A stretch of 64,000 bases of DNA from contig NZ_CP049857.1 of the NCBI RefSeq assembly GCF_011299555.1, positions 1,922,001-1,986,000 of the forward strand, read 5' to 3'. Made by a program: the position numbers and the translations under genes. Positions 46,070-54,845 of the stretch are shown here, piece by piece; within the stretch, counting starts at the first letter, position 1, and each line of letters opens with the position of its first letter. The DNA is from Dysgonomonas sp. HDW5A. GTDB taxonomy: Bacteria > Bacteroidota > Bacteroidia > Bacteroidales > Dysgonomonadaceae. The notes under the pieces are model-generated. The model saw nothing but the letters and a program-made list of their open reading frames with translations. It ran no database searches and had not been told where the DNA came from.

Positions 46070-46077
46070 CAAATATA
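46070..46077 (-). promoter_or_regulatory. Putative -7 box of the ATPase-PIN unit
   Basis: On the minus strand this reads TATATTTG, a match to TAnnTTTG, 22 nt before the ATG at 46048. The -33 box is at a suboptimal distance (CAAA on the plus strand at 46092). Confidence 0.4.
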
Positions 46078-46099
46078 AGAATATAAAACAACAAAACCA

Positions 46100-46414
46100 T
46101 AGTGTTAAAATAAAAGAATTGCAACCTGAAACAATTAAAATATAATCCCATCAGAGATATACTTGTTCAAACAAAAATATAAAATAGTTTTACCTCCACT
46201 TTACTGCTTGCTCATCCTCAATATCCTATAAATAATAGATTATCTAGCCTTAATTGATTTCAACAAAATTGGTATTCCACAAAAGAGCTCTACAAATACG
46301 AAAAGGCATAAAATAAACACTCGTGAGCTTTGATCTTATTTTCATTATATTGTGGTGTAAATATAAGAAAACAATAAAACCTCTTATCATATCAATTGAC
46401 TATTCATTAGAAGA
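46100..46414. other. Intergenic region, no gene seen
   Basis: AT-rich, with no ORF, repeat or strong hairpin supported. Confidence 0.35.
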
Positions 46415-47536
46415 TTATAACAAAAAGTCTTCCATATTATCAGGAGTGACAACAGAAAAAGTACTGCCAACATAGTTCTCTAAGAATTGTTTGGGTATTT
46501 TATATTTAGCCGATGGATTCCATTTAAACTCAAATGTATGGATTTGTCCGTCTCCCTCTTCAATATAATCAATTTCACTCTGATCCTTAGTTCGCCAAAA
46601 CCAGCTGTTTCGCCATAACACATCATATTCCAGTTTTTTTTGTCTTTCGGAGATAATATAGTTTTCCCATAATGCACCAATATCATGGCGATTTTCAGCC
46701 AAAGAAAAATCAGCTATAATCGCATTGCGTATACCATTATCGTAGAAATATATTTTTTTACTGTTTTTTAGCTCATTTCGCAAATTTCGACTAAACGAAC
46801 CCAATCGGAAAATCACAAAACATTGTTCCAATAATATAATATATTTTTCGACTGTTTTGGAGTCTAAGCCACTAATCTGTCCCAATTCTGAATAAGATAC
46901 CTGATTACCGATTTGGAATGCAATGGCTTGCAAGAGCTTTAATAACTTTTCAGGTTTCTTTATTTGCTCCCACATCAAAATATCTTTGTACAAATAACTA
47001 TCGGACAACTGTTTTAAAATTTCTTTTTCATTACCCGGATTGTTTACTACATCTGGGTAATAGCCATATACTAAGCGATGAGGAATTAGCCTTTTTTCAT
47101 CTAACAGTCCATGATGCATAACCATCTCGGTAAAAGAAATAGGGTACATTTTGTATTCCCATTTCCGTCCGGTAAGAGGCTCGTTTACTTGATTGGCTAA
47201 ATCGAAAGAAGAACTGCCGGTTGCTATAAGTTGTACTTCGGGTAATTCATCAGTTATCAGTTTCAACTTTAAACCAACATCTTTTATTCGTTGAGCTTCA
47301 TCAATAACAACATATTTCTTATTCCCGAAAATATACTTCAAACGAGTAGATGATATATTTTCAAAAAGATTCTGGACGTCTAATTCATCTCCATTAAGCC
47401 AAATCATTTCATCCGAGCCTTTAAAAAGCTCTTTAACCAGAGTGGTTTTTCCCACTTGTCTGGCTCCCATTAATATGATTGCTTTACCCTTGTTCAGCTT
47501 ATCTTTGACTGTATCTTCTAATAATCTATGTATCAT
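46415..47536 (-). CDS. AAA_14/DUF4143 family ATPase
   Basis: 373 aa. The AAA_14 domain has Walker A GARQVGKTTLVKELF, Walker B KYVVIDEAQRI and IATGSSSFDLANQVNEPLTGR. The C-terminal DUF4143 (PD-(D/E)xK-like) has YLYKDILMWE, VSYSELGQISGLDSKTVEKYI and a tail ENYIISERQKKLEYDV...TKDQSEIDYIEEGD...FEFKWN. Its DxxE-K pattern (EIDYI and FEFKW) fits a nuclease fold. This family is very common in anaerobes and archaea, and its function is unclear. It is the last gene before attR. Confidence 0.9.
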   Translation of the reverse strand: MIHRLLEDTVKDKLNKGKAIILMGARQVGKTTLVKELFKGSDEMIWLNGDELDVQNLFENISSTRLKYIFGNKKYVVIDEAQRIKDVGLKLKLITDELPEVQLIATGSSSFDLANQVNEPLTGRKWEYKMYPISFTEMVMHHGLLDEKRLIPHRLVYGYYPDVVNNPGNEKEILKQLSDSYLYKDILMWEQIKKPEKLLKLLQAIAFQIGNQVSYSELGQISGLDSKTVEKYIILLEQCFVIFRLGSFSRNLRNELKNSKKIYFYDNGIRNAIIADFSLAENRHDIGALWENYIISERQKKLEYDVLWRNSWFWRTKDQSEIDYIEEGDGQIHTFEFKWNPSAKYKIPKQFLENYVGSTFSVVTPDNMEDFLL

Positions 47537-47849
47537 ATCAGATATATTTAGTTCAAATATACGATAAATTTGGAATTAAATCCGCTAAGTATGCGATATT
47601 TTTGGATTTGGATTTTGGGTATCGATAAAGAATATAGTTTTACATCACAAAAATTTGACATATAAACAATATTTCTGGAGAAGGACATATCACTTCTTAG
47701 AAAGAGTGTTCTTTCAGAAATTATAACTTATCACTAACCCTACGAATCAGAATGTATTTAAGGAAAAGATACGCAAAGGATTGATGGAGGATTTTCCTCC
47801 TTTCATAAAAAAACATAATATAAATTTTCCCTATTCAAATTTAGAATCC
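47537..47849. other. Intergenic region near the element's right end
   Basis: No gene is seen. A minus-strand TATATTTG (47554-47561) may drive the AAA_14 gene. Confidence 0.35.
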
Positions 47850-47857
47850 TATCTTTG
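47850..47857 (+). promoter_or_regulatory. Outward-facing -7 box near attR
   Basis: TATCTTTG fits TAnnTTTG. It faces attR, so in the excised circle it would face the integrase gene. Confidence 0.4.
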
Positions 47858-47989
47858 TAAGTATAGAATACCACGAGTGCTCTAAAAAGCAGAAAAACGA
47901 TGAAAATATTTCGTTGCCAAAATCGTGGACAAGCTTTCGTCAGTCTTCAAAATCCTTTACAGATAAGGGATTCAAAATATGTTCAGAAT

Positions 47990-48004
47990 CCCAGCGGGAT
48001 CACT
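47990..48004 (+). repeat. attR core
   Basis: CCCAGCGGGATCACT is identical to the 3' end of tRNA-Lys at 28990-29004 and marks the right boundary of the element. Confidence 0.85.
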
Positions 48005-48008
48005 AGGC

Positions 48009-48044
48009 AAGAAAGCCTCTCATTCCTGAGAGGCTTTCTTATTT
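48009..48044 (+). terminator. Original tRNA-Lys terminator, now right of attR
   Basis: A perfect 14-bp stem (48009-48022 with 48027-48040) is followed by ATTTT. It lies 5 nt after the attR core, as expected for the terminator of the uninterrupted tRNA. Confidence 0.85.
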
Positions 48045-48076
48045 TACCTATATTTGAAATCTACATTGGATTAATA

Positions 48077-48406
48077 ATGAAAAATAATAATCAACAAGAT
48101 TTTAAGCTATGGATTGAATTTGAGCACGTGGATTTTTCAGGTTCAAATATGAAAAATGAATTTTGTAATATTCATGTCGATTTACCTGATGGTAGACACT
48201 ATGGTATTAATGTATGGACATATGAATATCTAAATACAGCAGTTAAGTTAGATGAAGAATCAGGAGAAAATCTCAGAGGTCTCTACATAACTCCTCCTGA
48301 TTTATTTGTAAAGGAATTAACAAGAAGCTGCATTAAGCAAGTCATAACTGATATTCTTGAACAAGGTAATATCGAAGATATTCTTAATAACTCTACATCT
48401 GCTTAA
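48077..48406 (+). CDS. Protein of unknown function beside attR
   Basis: 109 aa from the ATG at 48077. The frame is open back to 47900 through attR and the terminator, but the upstream part has no coding character, so the short form is chosen. It shows FKLWIEFEHVDFSGSN, then CNIHVDLPDGRHYGINVWTYEYLNTAVKLD and LRGLYITPPDLFVKELTRSCIKQVITDIL. It is a small cytoplasmic alpha/beta protein, like the small orphan proteins sometimes found as immunity proteins, but I do not recognise it. Confidence 0.65.
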   Translation: MKNNNQQDFKLWIEFEHVDFSGSNMKNEFCNIHVDLPDGRHYGINVWTYEYLNTAVKLDEESGENLRGLYITPPDLFVKELTRSCIKQVITDILEQGNIEDILNNSTSA

Positions 48407-48451
48407 TCCGCTCTTTCAACTGATACAATTTATTTAAATCTTCTATAAATT

Positions 48452-48479
48452 GGTTCGAGAACAGCCGCAGAGGGTTCAC
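48452..48479 (+). other. tRNA-like 3' end remnant
   Basis: GGTTCGAG at 48452 with GGGTTCAC ending at 48479 resembles a tRNA T loop and 3' end, but no T stem or full tRNA can be folded. It may be an old attachment-site scar. Confidence 0.3.
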
Positions 48480-48513
48480 AAAACAAGAAATAAATTTCTC
48501 GTAAAAATTAAGA

Positions 48514-48550
48514 AAAAGCTCTCTAAACAGCAGTTTAGAGAGCTTTTTTT
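48514..48550 (+). terminator. Terminator
   Basis: AAGCTCTCTAAAC/GTTTAGAGAGCTT is followed by T7. It resembles in layout the terminator just inside attL. Confidence 0.85.
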
Positions 48551-48844
48551 ATTTACTAGCGGACACCTTAGAGGGCCAAAAACCAAACTAATCCCCCAAT
48601 TATACTCTATTTATTAACCGCTTTATTAGGAAAAAAAGCGGCAAGAAGCCATATGATCCCCCTCACTAAGAGTAAATCCTAATTTTGACTAAAACCTCTT
48701 GGACTATAAATAATCGAATATAACGAAATATAATAATTTAATAAAATTAAAAACTAGTTTCAATCATTTAGAGGCTCTCTTTGAGAACAATATATCTGGT
48801 TTGTCGTTTTAGTAAGAGTAATCAATTATAGGATAAAGCCAAAA
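48551..48844. other. Intergenic region, no gene seen
   Basis: A weak hairpin CCGCTT/AAGCGG lies near 48620-48645. Nothing else is supported. Confidence 0.35.
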
Positions 48845-49576
48845 ATGAAAATATATAAATATTATTCCATACTAGTGCTATTGCTTATGTCACTATCCAT
48901 AAATGCGGCAAATGATAAAACAACTATTTATAATGCCTTTATAACGGGAAATATGGCAGAGTGGAAAACTACTATGACAGATATTGAATCTCGAAAATTA
49001 ACTTCTGCTGCCAATAAACTCGAACTTATAAACTATTATTATGGATACATCGGTTATAGTCTTGGGGTAAAAAATAAAAAAGAAGCAGCAACGTATGTCG
49101 ATAAAATGGAGACGATCTTAGATGAACTTACAAAATCTAATCCTAAGCTTGCTGATGTCTATGCCTATAAGGCGGCTTTAGTTGGTTTTAAGATTGGTTT
49201 ATCTCCTTACAAAGCTCCTTTTATTGGAAAATCGAGTGGAGAAAATGCTAAAAAAGCACTCGCCATAGATCCTAATAATATTCAAGGGAATATAGAACAG
49301 GCAAATGTTTTATACTATTCACCATCAGCATTTGGCGGTGATAAAACAAAGGCAAAAGAGTACTATAAGAAAGCGGTATCTCTTTTCGAAGATAATCCGG
49401 CATCGCTACCTCAAAATTGGCTTTACTTGAGCCTTCTTACCAAAATAGCTCAGATACAAGAAGATGAAAAGAATTTCAAAGGAGCAAAACAAACTTATGA
49501 TAAAATATTGTCCATAGAGCCTAACTATTCTTTTGTTAAGAATGAGTTATTACCCGCTTTGAAGAAAAAGATGTAG
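48845..49576 (+). CDS. Secreted TPR-like protein
   Basis: 243 aa with a signal peptide (1-21, SINAANDK). The rest is helical with TPR-like pairs: YIGYSLGVKNKKEAATYVDKMETIL, NAKKALAIDPNNIQGNIEQANVLYYSPSAFGGDKTKAKEYYKKAVSLF and GAKQTYDKILSIEPNYSFV. It is periplasmic and probably a protein-protein scaffold. It converges on the carotenoid operon with only 9 nt between stops and no obvious link to it. Confidence 0.75.
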   Translation: MKIYKYYSILVLLLMSLSINAANDKTTIYNAFITGNMAEWKTTMTDIESRKLTSAANKLELINYYYGYIGYSLGVKNKKEAATYVDKMETILDELTKSNPKLADVYAYKAALVGFKIGLSPYKAPFIGKSSGENAKKALAIDPNNIQGNIEQANVLYYSPSAFGGDKTKAKEYYKKAVSLFEDNPASLPQNWLYLSLLTKIAQIQEDEKNFKGAKQTYDKILSIEPNYSFVKNELLPALKKKM

Positions 49577-49585
49577 GTTCAGATA

Positions 49586-50689
49586 TTATTGTTTTATAAA
49601 AACATACCGATCTTTCCATGTTAAAGACTTTCGTTTGCGATGTAATAAAGCGATGCAAATAATTTTCAAAAAGATAAAATGCTGAGCCAGCATATAGAGG
49701 ATATTATCTGAGATGGACTGTTTACTTGCTTTTGATACAAATATCCTTATCAGAATTATAGAACATATATATATTGCCGATGCATATATGCCTAACGAGA
49801 AGTAGAGTAGTAAGGGGGCAAAAGTAGTAAAGGCGGCAAATAATAACCCTGTTACAATGCTTCCCCCGAAAAAATCGAAGATGTTTTTAGAAAATCCATC
49901 CATAGATTCATCCAAAGTATTATACATTTTGCATTGTATATCTTCGTTGCCAAGAATAGTACTTACACGCATTCTGCTTTTCTTGTAATACCTGCAAATA
50001 GCTATATCTTCGACCTTATTCGCCTTATGGATCGAGTGTGGTAATAGCTGTTTGTAAGCTTGTGCCTCGAAGAACATAAATTGACCATTAGCAGCCGAAA
50101 AAGAAGTCCAGCTCGACCAGCGAATCAATATCAGAGGTAACAAACTCAATAATATCCAATTCATAAGAGGAATAGCAAGCAGCGTTTCTTTATTGCTGAT
50201 TATTTGTTTAGGGAAGATAGACAATAGCTTCAGCTTCTGTTTCTTCATCAAATAAACCGATTGCTCTATCAGCTGATGCTTTACCCTTACATCTGCATCC
50301 AAAAATAAAAAGTACTCTCCTGTGGCTTTTAAAGCTAGATTGTGGCAGGCAAAATTTTTCCCTAGCCATCCATTTTCTAACTCGCCTCCCTCTATAAGTG
50401 TTATATTGGAGTTGTTGTGCATTGCCTGTTTTACAATATTTACAGTATTGTCAGTCGAACAATCGTTGTATACGATTACTTCATAATTAGGATAAGATAG
50501 ATTCTCAATATCAAGCAATAATTTACCAATATTTGCCTCTTCGTTTCGGACAGGTATTAAGATGGATACTTTCGGATGATTTTCAATATGAATGTCCTGC
50601 GGAAGATACACATTTGTCAACAAATTAACCATAGACACGAGTAGCCTGATGAATCCTAAAAACAATATGGCATATCCTATATATATCAT
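49586..50689 (-). CDS. Family 2 glycosyltransferase, carotenoid glycosylation candidate (CruC/CrtQ-like)
   Basis: 367 aa. The GT2 core has PKVSILIPVRNEEANIGKLL, VIVYNDCSTDNTV and YFLFLDADVRV (DxD), followed by ANGQFMFFEAQAY and KVEDIAICRYYKKSRMRV. Membrane segments lie at the N-terminus (1-22) and C-terminus (about 280-335), so it works at the inner membrane. It is last in the carotenoid operon, starting in a 4-nt ATGA overlap with the acyltransferase gene. By context it adds a sugar to the hydroxylated carotenoid end. The identity of the sugar cannot be told. Confidence 0.82.
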   Translation of the reverse strand: MIYIGYAILFLGFIRLLVSMVNLLTNVYLPQDIHIENHPKVSILIPVRNEEANIGKLLLDIENLSYPNYEVIVYNDCSTDNTVNIVKQAMHNNSNITLIEGGELENGWLGKNFACHNLALKATGEYFLFLDADVRVKHQLIEQSVYLMKKQKLKLLSIFPKQIISNKETLLAIPLMNWILLSLLPLILIRWSSWTSFSAANGQFMFFEAQAYKQLLPHSIHKANKVEDIAICRYYKKSRMRVSTILGNEDIQCKMYNTLDESMDGFSKNIFDFFGGSIVTGLLFAAFTTFAPLLLYFSLGIYASAIYICSIILIRIFVSKASKQSISDNILYMLAQHFIFLKIICIALLHRKRKSLTWKDRYVFIKQ

Positions 50690-51303
50690 TTATCAGTCTG
50701 GTTTTTGATGCATTCGTGTGCAAAATGGGTAAAATCTTTCTGGATAGTTTCGATGTCTATTTTGTCCCCCACATTGTATGGGGTGAAGTAGATATTCAGT
50801 GAAGGCTTCTTATAAGAGAAGTAATCCACCAAATTTACATTAAAAACGATTTGTACCTCACCGTTTAGTTTCTTTAAAATATATTCCAGTCCTTTCTCAA
50901 AAACAAAATCATGTGTATATAGTGTCTGTATTTCCCCTTGAGGAAAAATCAACAACACATTTTCTTTGTGCTTTAATAAACCGGTTGTGTACTCTAAACT
51001 TTCGACTATATCCCGACTGTTCTTCCGGATCGAAAAAGCTCCACCTTTATTCAGGATCATAAATTTGCGGAGCTGCTCTTCGAGCATCATTACATATAGT
51101 TTTCGCTTGAAAACTCTTTTGTTAAGCAACAATTGTATAAAACCATCCCACCACGAGAAATGATTTGAGATTAAAAGAATAGGCTTCCCGTTATCTTCAA
51201 AATCGCCTATTACTGTGATTTTCCTAAAATACCTCTTGAGTTGTATTTTTGCGTATAAATCAAAGAACAGTACTCCCAAATATGTTTTATTGGCTTTTAT
51301 CAT
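50686..51303 (-). CDS. PlsC-like acyltransferase, carotenoid glycoside acylation candidate (CruD/CrtO-like)
   Basis: 205 aa from the ATG at 51303, which overlaps the cruF-like stop by 4 nt (ATGA). A longer frame would overlap cruF by 61 nt. Motifs are ISNHFSWWDG (HX4D), GGAFSIRKNSRDIVES, and LIFPQGE in place of the usual FPEGT. The length is close to that of short 1-acylglycerol-3-phosphate acyltransferases, but in this operon between cruF and a glycosyltransferase it most likely attaches a fatty acid to the sugar of the carotenoid glycoside. Confidence 0.8.
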   Translation of the reverse strand: MIKANKTYLGVLFFDLYAKIQLKRYFRKITVIGDFEDNGKPILLISNHFSWWDGFIQLLLNKRVFKRKLYVMMLEEQLRKFMILNKGGAFSIRKNSRDIVESLEYTTGLLKHKENVLLIFPQGEIQTLYTHDFVFEKGLEYILKKLNGEVQIVFNVNLVDYFSYKKPSLNIYFTPYNVGDKIDIETIQKDFTHFAHECIKNQTDK

Positions 51304-51974
51304 TGGATGAACAGTAAGCTGAAAATACTGATGATGGCGAAAAATAACATTTGAATCCAAAACAAGGCTCCTGCAGATTTATTATCGGCCGAAATCTTAA
51401 ATGAGACTAATAGAGTGTGATAAAATAATGCGGCTACAAACCAGGTTACAAAATTTTCGAGAGGTGGATAGAATGTCTTGAAATGCCACATCTGCATCGG
51501 AGGTGCAGCCAATTCTAAGATTAAATCATAACAAATCATTAGCGAAGCTCCCCCTACTATTCTGAGATATGCGTTATTGGTAAAACGAGAGATAATAGAC
51601 TGTGAAGCATATACGAGAAACACCCAATTGAGTCCGATAATCAGAGGGGTATTCCACAGTTTCAATCCCAAGCTTATATCATATTGGTATTCACCAAACA
51701 AAACGCCTGAATTGACACCTGCCACTTCGAGAAAGAAAGAACTGAAAGCTATAAAAGCAAATACTAAGACAGTAGATTTATTCCACTCTTTATGATGAAA
51801 AAGGATACAGGCAATAACCAATATAAGTGTAAAAGCAGTTATGCTAAAAAATAACTCCCGAGTGTAAGGTATTATAAATAGTAACAAGCCAACAAAATAA
51901 AAACGTAAAAAGGTTTTTGGTAGCTCTTCTTCCGAAATCATTTTTTGTAAGACTTTATTTTTCATGCCTATCAT
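51300..51974 (-). CDS. cruF: Carotenoid 1,2-hydratase-type membrane protein (CruF-like, DUF422)
   Basis: 224 aa, or 221 aa if the ATG at 51965 is used. It has about six to seven membrane helices. The DUF422 signature is VNSGVLFGEYQYDISLGLKLWNTPLIIGLNWVFLVYAS, with YDLILELAAPPMQMWHFKTFYPPLENFVTWF. CruF adds water to the psi end of acyclic carotenoids to give a 1-hydroxy group. This group is the site for later glycosylation by the gene downstream. Confidence 0.88.
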   Translation of the reverse strand: MIGMKNKVLQKMISEEELPKTFLRFYFVGLLLFIIPYTRELFFSITAFTLILVIACILFHHKEWNKSTVLVFAFIAFSSFFLEVAGVNSGVLFGEYQYDISLGLKLWNTPLIIGLNWVFLVYASQSIISRFTNNAYLRIVGGASLMICYDLILELAAPPMQMWHFKTFYPPLENFVTWFVAALFYHTLLVSFKISADNKSAGALFWIQMLFFAIISIFSLLFIQ

Positions 51975-52028
51975 TTTAGTTATCGGTTATCTGCAAGCAA
52001 GGCTTATCTATTAGTAAACTTGTAATTA

Positions 52029-53498
52029 TTAAATTTTAGTTGTAGCGGGTATTTCTTTGCATACTATTTCGGAGCTGGCAACACAAAGCGGAATACCGCC
52101 GCCGGGATGCACGCTTCCTCCTACAAAGTATAAATTTTTTATGCTGCTAAGCAAATTAGGATGTCGTAAAAAAGCGGAGAACATCGAGTTGGATGCTGTT
52201 CCGTATAAAGCTCCGCCATAACTAAGAGTGTTTTTCTCTATTGTCAGTGGCGACCCGATGCGTTCAAACTCTATATATTCTTCAATATTGGTATTTAAAG
52301 CCTTATTTATTTTTGTTATAATATTCTTCCGTACATCACCTATCAACTCATCCCAGTTCTGGCCACAATCGGCAGGTACATTAATCATTACAAACCAATT
52401 TTCGGAACCTTGCGGAGCATCGGATGGTACAACCTTCGAACTTATAAATATATATACCGTAGGGTCGTCAATTATAGTTTTGCTTTTAAAGATATGTGTA
52501 AACTCATCTTTATACCGATTGCTAAAGAGAATATTATGCACATCGAGATTTCTAAATTCTTTTTTAATGCCCCAATAAAATATCATAGCCGACGATGAGG
52601 GTACGGCATTGTCCAACCGCTTTTTCAACGGATGATTCAGCATGTTATTAGCCAGATATTTAGCATCAACGTCCGATACAATTGTATCGTATGAATGTAT
52701 CTGGTCGTTTACCCGAATACCTGTTGCTTTTTTATTTTCAACTACAATTTCAGTAACTAAATTATTGAATCTGAATTCTACGCCCTTCTTTATTGCCAGA
52801 TCATAAAGGCTTTGCACTATGGCATACATTCCCATTTTGGGAAAGAAAGCTCCAATATTGTTTTCGAGATGGGCAATCATATTCAGCGTGGCAGGTGCCT
52901 TATACGGATCAGAACCATTATAGGTTGCATATCGGTCGAACAGTTGCACCAGCCTTTTGTCGTTAAACGATTTTTGATTTGCCTCGTGCATTGTTTTGGT
53001 AAAATTCAGCTTATGCAATTTGAATACTATATTCCTGAAAGGAGGTGTATTAAAATTCGAGAATTTATGAAAATCGTTAAATAGAAAAACGGGGGCACTT
53101 ATTGTATATAATTCCTCCGATTCTACTAAACGTTTTTTTATATGTTCGTATTTTTCAATTGTTTTTGATTCAATCTCCTCCTTTAGTTTTTCTTTATCGT
53201 GGTAAAAGTTGAACTCCATACCATCAGGAAAGAAATACTTGCAATTATTCTCCAGTAGCTCATAGGGCAAATAATCTTTCAGGTTTTCACCGCTTTCAGC
53301 AAAAAGATCTTCCAGTAGATTGGGTAAGGTAAACAACGAGGGGCCTGTGTCGAAACGATAGCCATGCTCTTTTATTTCTGCCATCTTACCTCCGACAGTT
53401 GTATTTTTTTCGTATACCACTACCTTATGCCCTTTATTTGCCAAGCGGATAGCCGAAGCCAACCCTCCAATACCCGATCCTATGATTGCTATATTCAT
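52029..53498 (-). CDS. Carotenoid desaturase, second copy (CrtD-like 3,4-desaturase)
   Basis: 489 aa. The N-terminal FAD motif is IGSGIGGLASAIRLANKGHKVVVYEKNTTVGGKM, and the C-terminus has YFVGGSVHPGGGIPLCVASSEIV. The segment GYRFDTGPSLFTLPNLLEDLF is typical of the CrtI/CrtD superfamily. Because crtI lies at the operon head, this copy is more likely a 1-hydroxycarotenoid 3,4-desaturase (CrtD), which fits the CruF-like hydratase next to it. Its start overlaps idi by 4 nt (ATGA). Confidence 0.85.
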   Translation of the reverse strand: MNIAIIGSGIGGLASAIRLANKGHKVVVYEKNTTVGGKMAEIKEHGYRFDTGPSLFTLPNLLEDLFAESGENLKDYLPYELLENNCKYFFPDGMEFNFYHDKEKLKEEIESKTIEKYEHIKKRLVESEELYTISAPVFLFNDFHKFSNFNTPPFRNIVFKLHKLNFTKTMHEANQKSFNDKRLVQLFDRYATYNGSDPYKAPATLNMIAHLENNIGAFFPKMGMYAIVQSLYDLAIKKGVEFRFNNLVTEIVVENKKATGIRVNDQIHSYDTIVSDVDAKYLANNMLNHPLKKRLDNAVPSSSAMIFYWGIKKEFRNLDVHNILFSNRYKDEFTHIFKSKTIIDDPTVYIFISSKVVPSDAPQGSENWFVMINVPADCGQNWDELIGDVRKNIITKINKALNTNIEEYIEFERIGSPLTIEKNTLSYGGALYGTASNSMFSAFLRHPNLLSSIKNLYFVGGSVHPGGGIPLCVASSEIVCKEIPATTKI

Positions 53499-54010
53499 AC
53501 CAAATGCCTTTCTATGTATTCATGATATCCCTCTATGATAATCTTAAACCAAGCAGTGTATCCATCGGGATTTCTTACTATATCTTCTCTGATATCATTC
53601 AGATACATATACTTAAAATCATTTACTTCATCCTTATTTATAGAGGGTAAATCATCGGTAAACCCAATAAAAACATGATCTATTTCATGTTCAGTCAATT
53701 CATTGTCAAAAGGAGCTTTATATTGAAATTTAAATAAGAACTTCAGTTCTGCATCCATTCCCATCTCCTCTTTGAGTCTCCTGTGAGCACCATCTTCGGG
53801 TGTCTCATCCTGATAAGGATGGCTGCAACAGGTATTCGTCCACTTGCCCGGCGTATGGTATTTTCCGATTGCACGTTGTTGCAGTAACAATTGTCTTTGC
53901 GAATTAAATATTAGTACCGAAAATGCACGATGCAACACCCCTTTTTGGTGTGCTTCAAGTTTCGACATATATCCAATCGTTTCGTCTTTTTCATTGACAA
54001 GAATTACCAT
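53495..54010 (-). CDS. idi: Isopentenyl-diphosphate delta-isomerase, type 1
   Basis: 171 aa. It is a Nudix-fold enzyme with the active-site Cys in KWTNTCCSHPYQDETPEDGAHRRLKEEMGMDAELKF, the metal-binding EEM, and HEIDHVFIGFTDD further on. It isomerises IPP to DMAPP, supplying the precursor for geranylgeranyl diphosphate. Its place in the middle of the carotenoid operon is common in Flavobacteria and Cytophagia. Confidence 0.94.
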   Translation of the reverse strand: MVILVNEKDETIGYMSKLEAHQKGVLHRAFSVLIFNSQRQLLLQQRAIGKYHTPGKWTNTCCSHPYQDETPEDGAHRRLKEEMGMDAELKFLFKFQYKAPFDNELTEHEIDHVFIGFTDDLPSINKDEVNDFKYMYLNDIREDIVRNPDGYTAWFKIIIEGYHEYIERHLV

Positions 54011-54014
54011 GTTG

Positions 54015-54845
54015 TTAGTTTAATTTAGTCGTTATGTATGCTCTGCAAAGCAGAAATAATTTCTGATGATTAGGTACACTGATTCGTTTTTTCATTAATT
54101 CGTCAGGGTTTGTTTTTTCAATCATCTCTGTTAATTTGAGGTAATACAGATAAGCTGTATACACTCCTAGTTTCGATTCATTTGGCAATCTCTTTATACC
54201 TATCATCGCCTGTTCGTAATCTTTGTATATATCTTGTAATATTATATCTTTTGTCTTTTTATTCAACGGTTGATTTTTCAGTATCGGAAAATATGTTCTA
54301 CACAATTCTTCGGTATCATGTTGTAAATCTCTCAGGAAATTTATTTTTTGAAAAGCTGCCCCCAATCGCATAGCATAAGGTTTTAATTCATCGTAATGCT
54401 CTTTATTGCCTTTTACAAACACTTTAAGGCACATCAATCCGACAACTTCTGCCGAACCGTAGATGTATTCGTTAATTTCTTGCTCATCAAATTTTTTCTT
54501 TTTCAAATCACTCCGCATACTTTTCAGAAAAGACTGTATCAGATCATCTTCTATCGAATAAGCCTTTACTGTTTGCTGAAACGAATTAAGTATCGGGTTT
54601 AAACTGATTCCATGCCTTAACGCCTCGTAGTAACACTTTTCGTAATTATCGAGTAAAAACTCCTTATCATGCTCATGAAAGGTATCTACTATTTCGTCGG
54701 CAAATCTTACAAATCCATATATGCTATATATAGCATCTCTTATGGACTCATCCAAACAACGGACTCCTATGGCAAAAGAAGTACTGTATTGCTTGGTTAC
54801 CATTTTACTGGTCTCAAACGAGATCTGATTAAATAGTTTTTCCAT
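54015..54845 (-). CDS. crtB: Phytoene synthase
   Basis: 276 aa. The two aspartate-rich motifs are RFADEIVDTF (DEIVD) and FLRDLQHDTEE (RDxxxD). YSTSFAIGVR and YGSAEVVGLMCLKVF are also typical of this head-to-head prenyl transferase. It joins two geranylgeranyl diphosphates to make phytoene, the first step of the pathway. The start overlaps the end of crtI by 17 nt. Confidence 0.93.
   Translation of the reverse strand: MEKLFNQISFETSKMVTKQYSTSFAIGVRCLDESIRDAIYSIYGFVRFADEIVDTFHEHDKEFLLDNYEKCYYEALRHGISLNPILNSFQQTVKAYSIEDDLIQSFLKSMRSDLKKKKFDEQEINEYIYGSAEVVGLMCLKVFVKGNKEHYDELKPYAMRLGAAFQKINFLRDLQHDTEELCRTYFPILKNQPLNKKTKDIILQDIYKDYEQAMIGIKRLPNESKLGVYTAYLYYLKLTEMIEKTNPDELMKKRISVPNHQKLFLLCRAYITTKLN

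Larger units (their letters stand above)
28990..48004. mobile_element. Integrative mobile element, about 19 kb, in tRNA-Lys
   Basis: The element lies between exact 15-bp direct repeats, starts with an integrase gene pointing inward from attL, and contains paired excisionase-like HTH genes and an oriT-like palindrome block. It has no relaxase, replication protein or conjugation genes, so it would need a helper for transfer. The cargo comprises an IS21 insertion, a fused MNT-HEPN protein, an AraC/VOC pair, a NACHT-RelA/SpoT operon, an ATPase-PIN operon and an AAA_14 ATPase. The sequence right of attR starts with a terminator that would have followed the tRNA before insertion. Confidence 0.85.

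Noticed and set aside
47900-48076. N-terminal extension of the 48077 gene through attR
   Set aside because: It crosses the att core and a terminator hairpin and lacks coding character; the internal ATG at 48077 fits better.
48452-48479. Functional tRNA gene
   Set aside because: Only a T-loop-like and 3'-end-like string is present; no acceptor, D or anticodon stems can be formed.
51304-51360. Longer acyltransferase start inside cruF
   Set aside because: The ATG at 51303 gives the 4-nt ATGA overlap seen at other junctions of this operon and leaves the domain intact.
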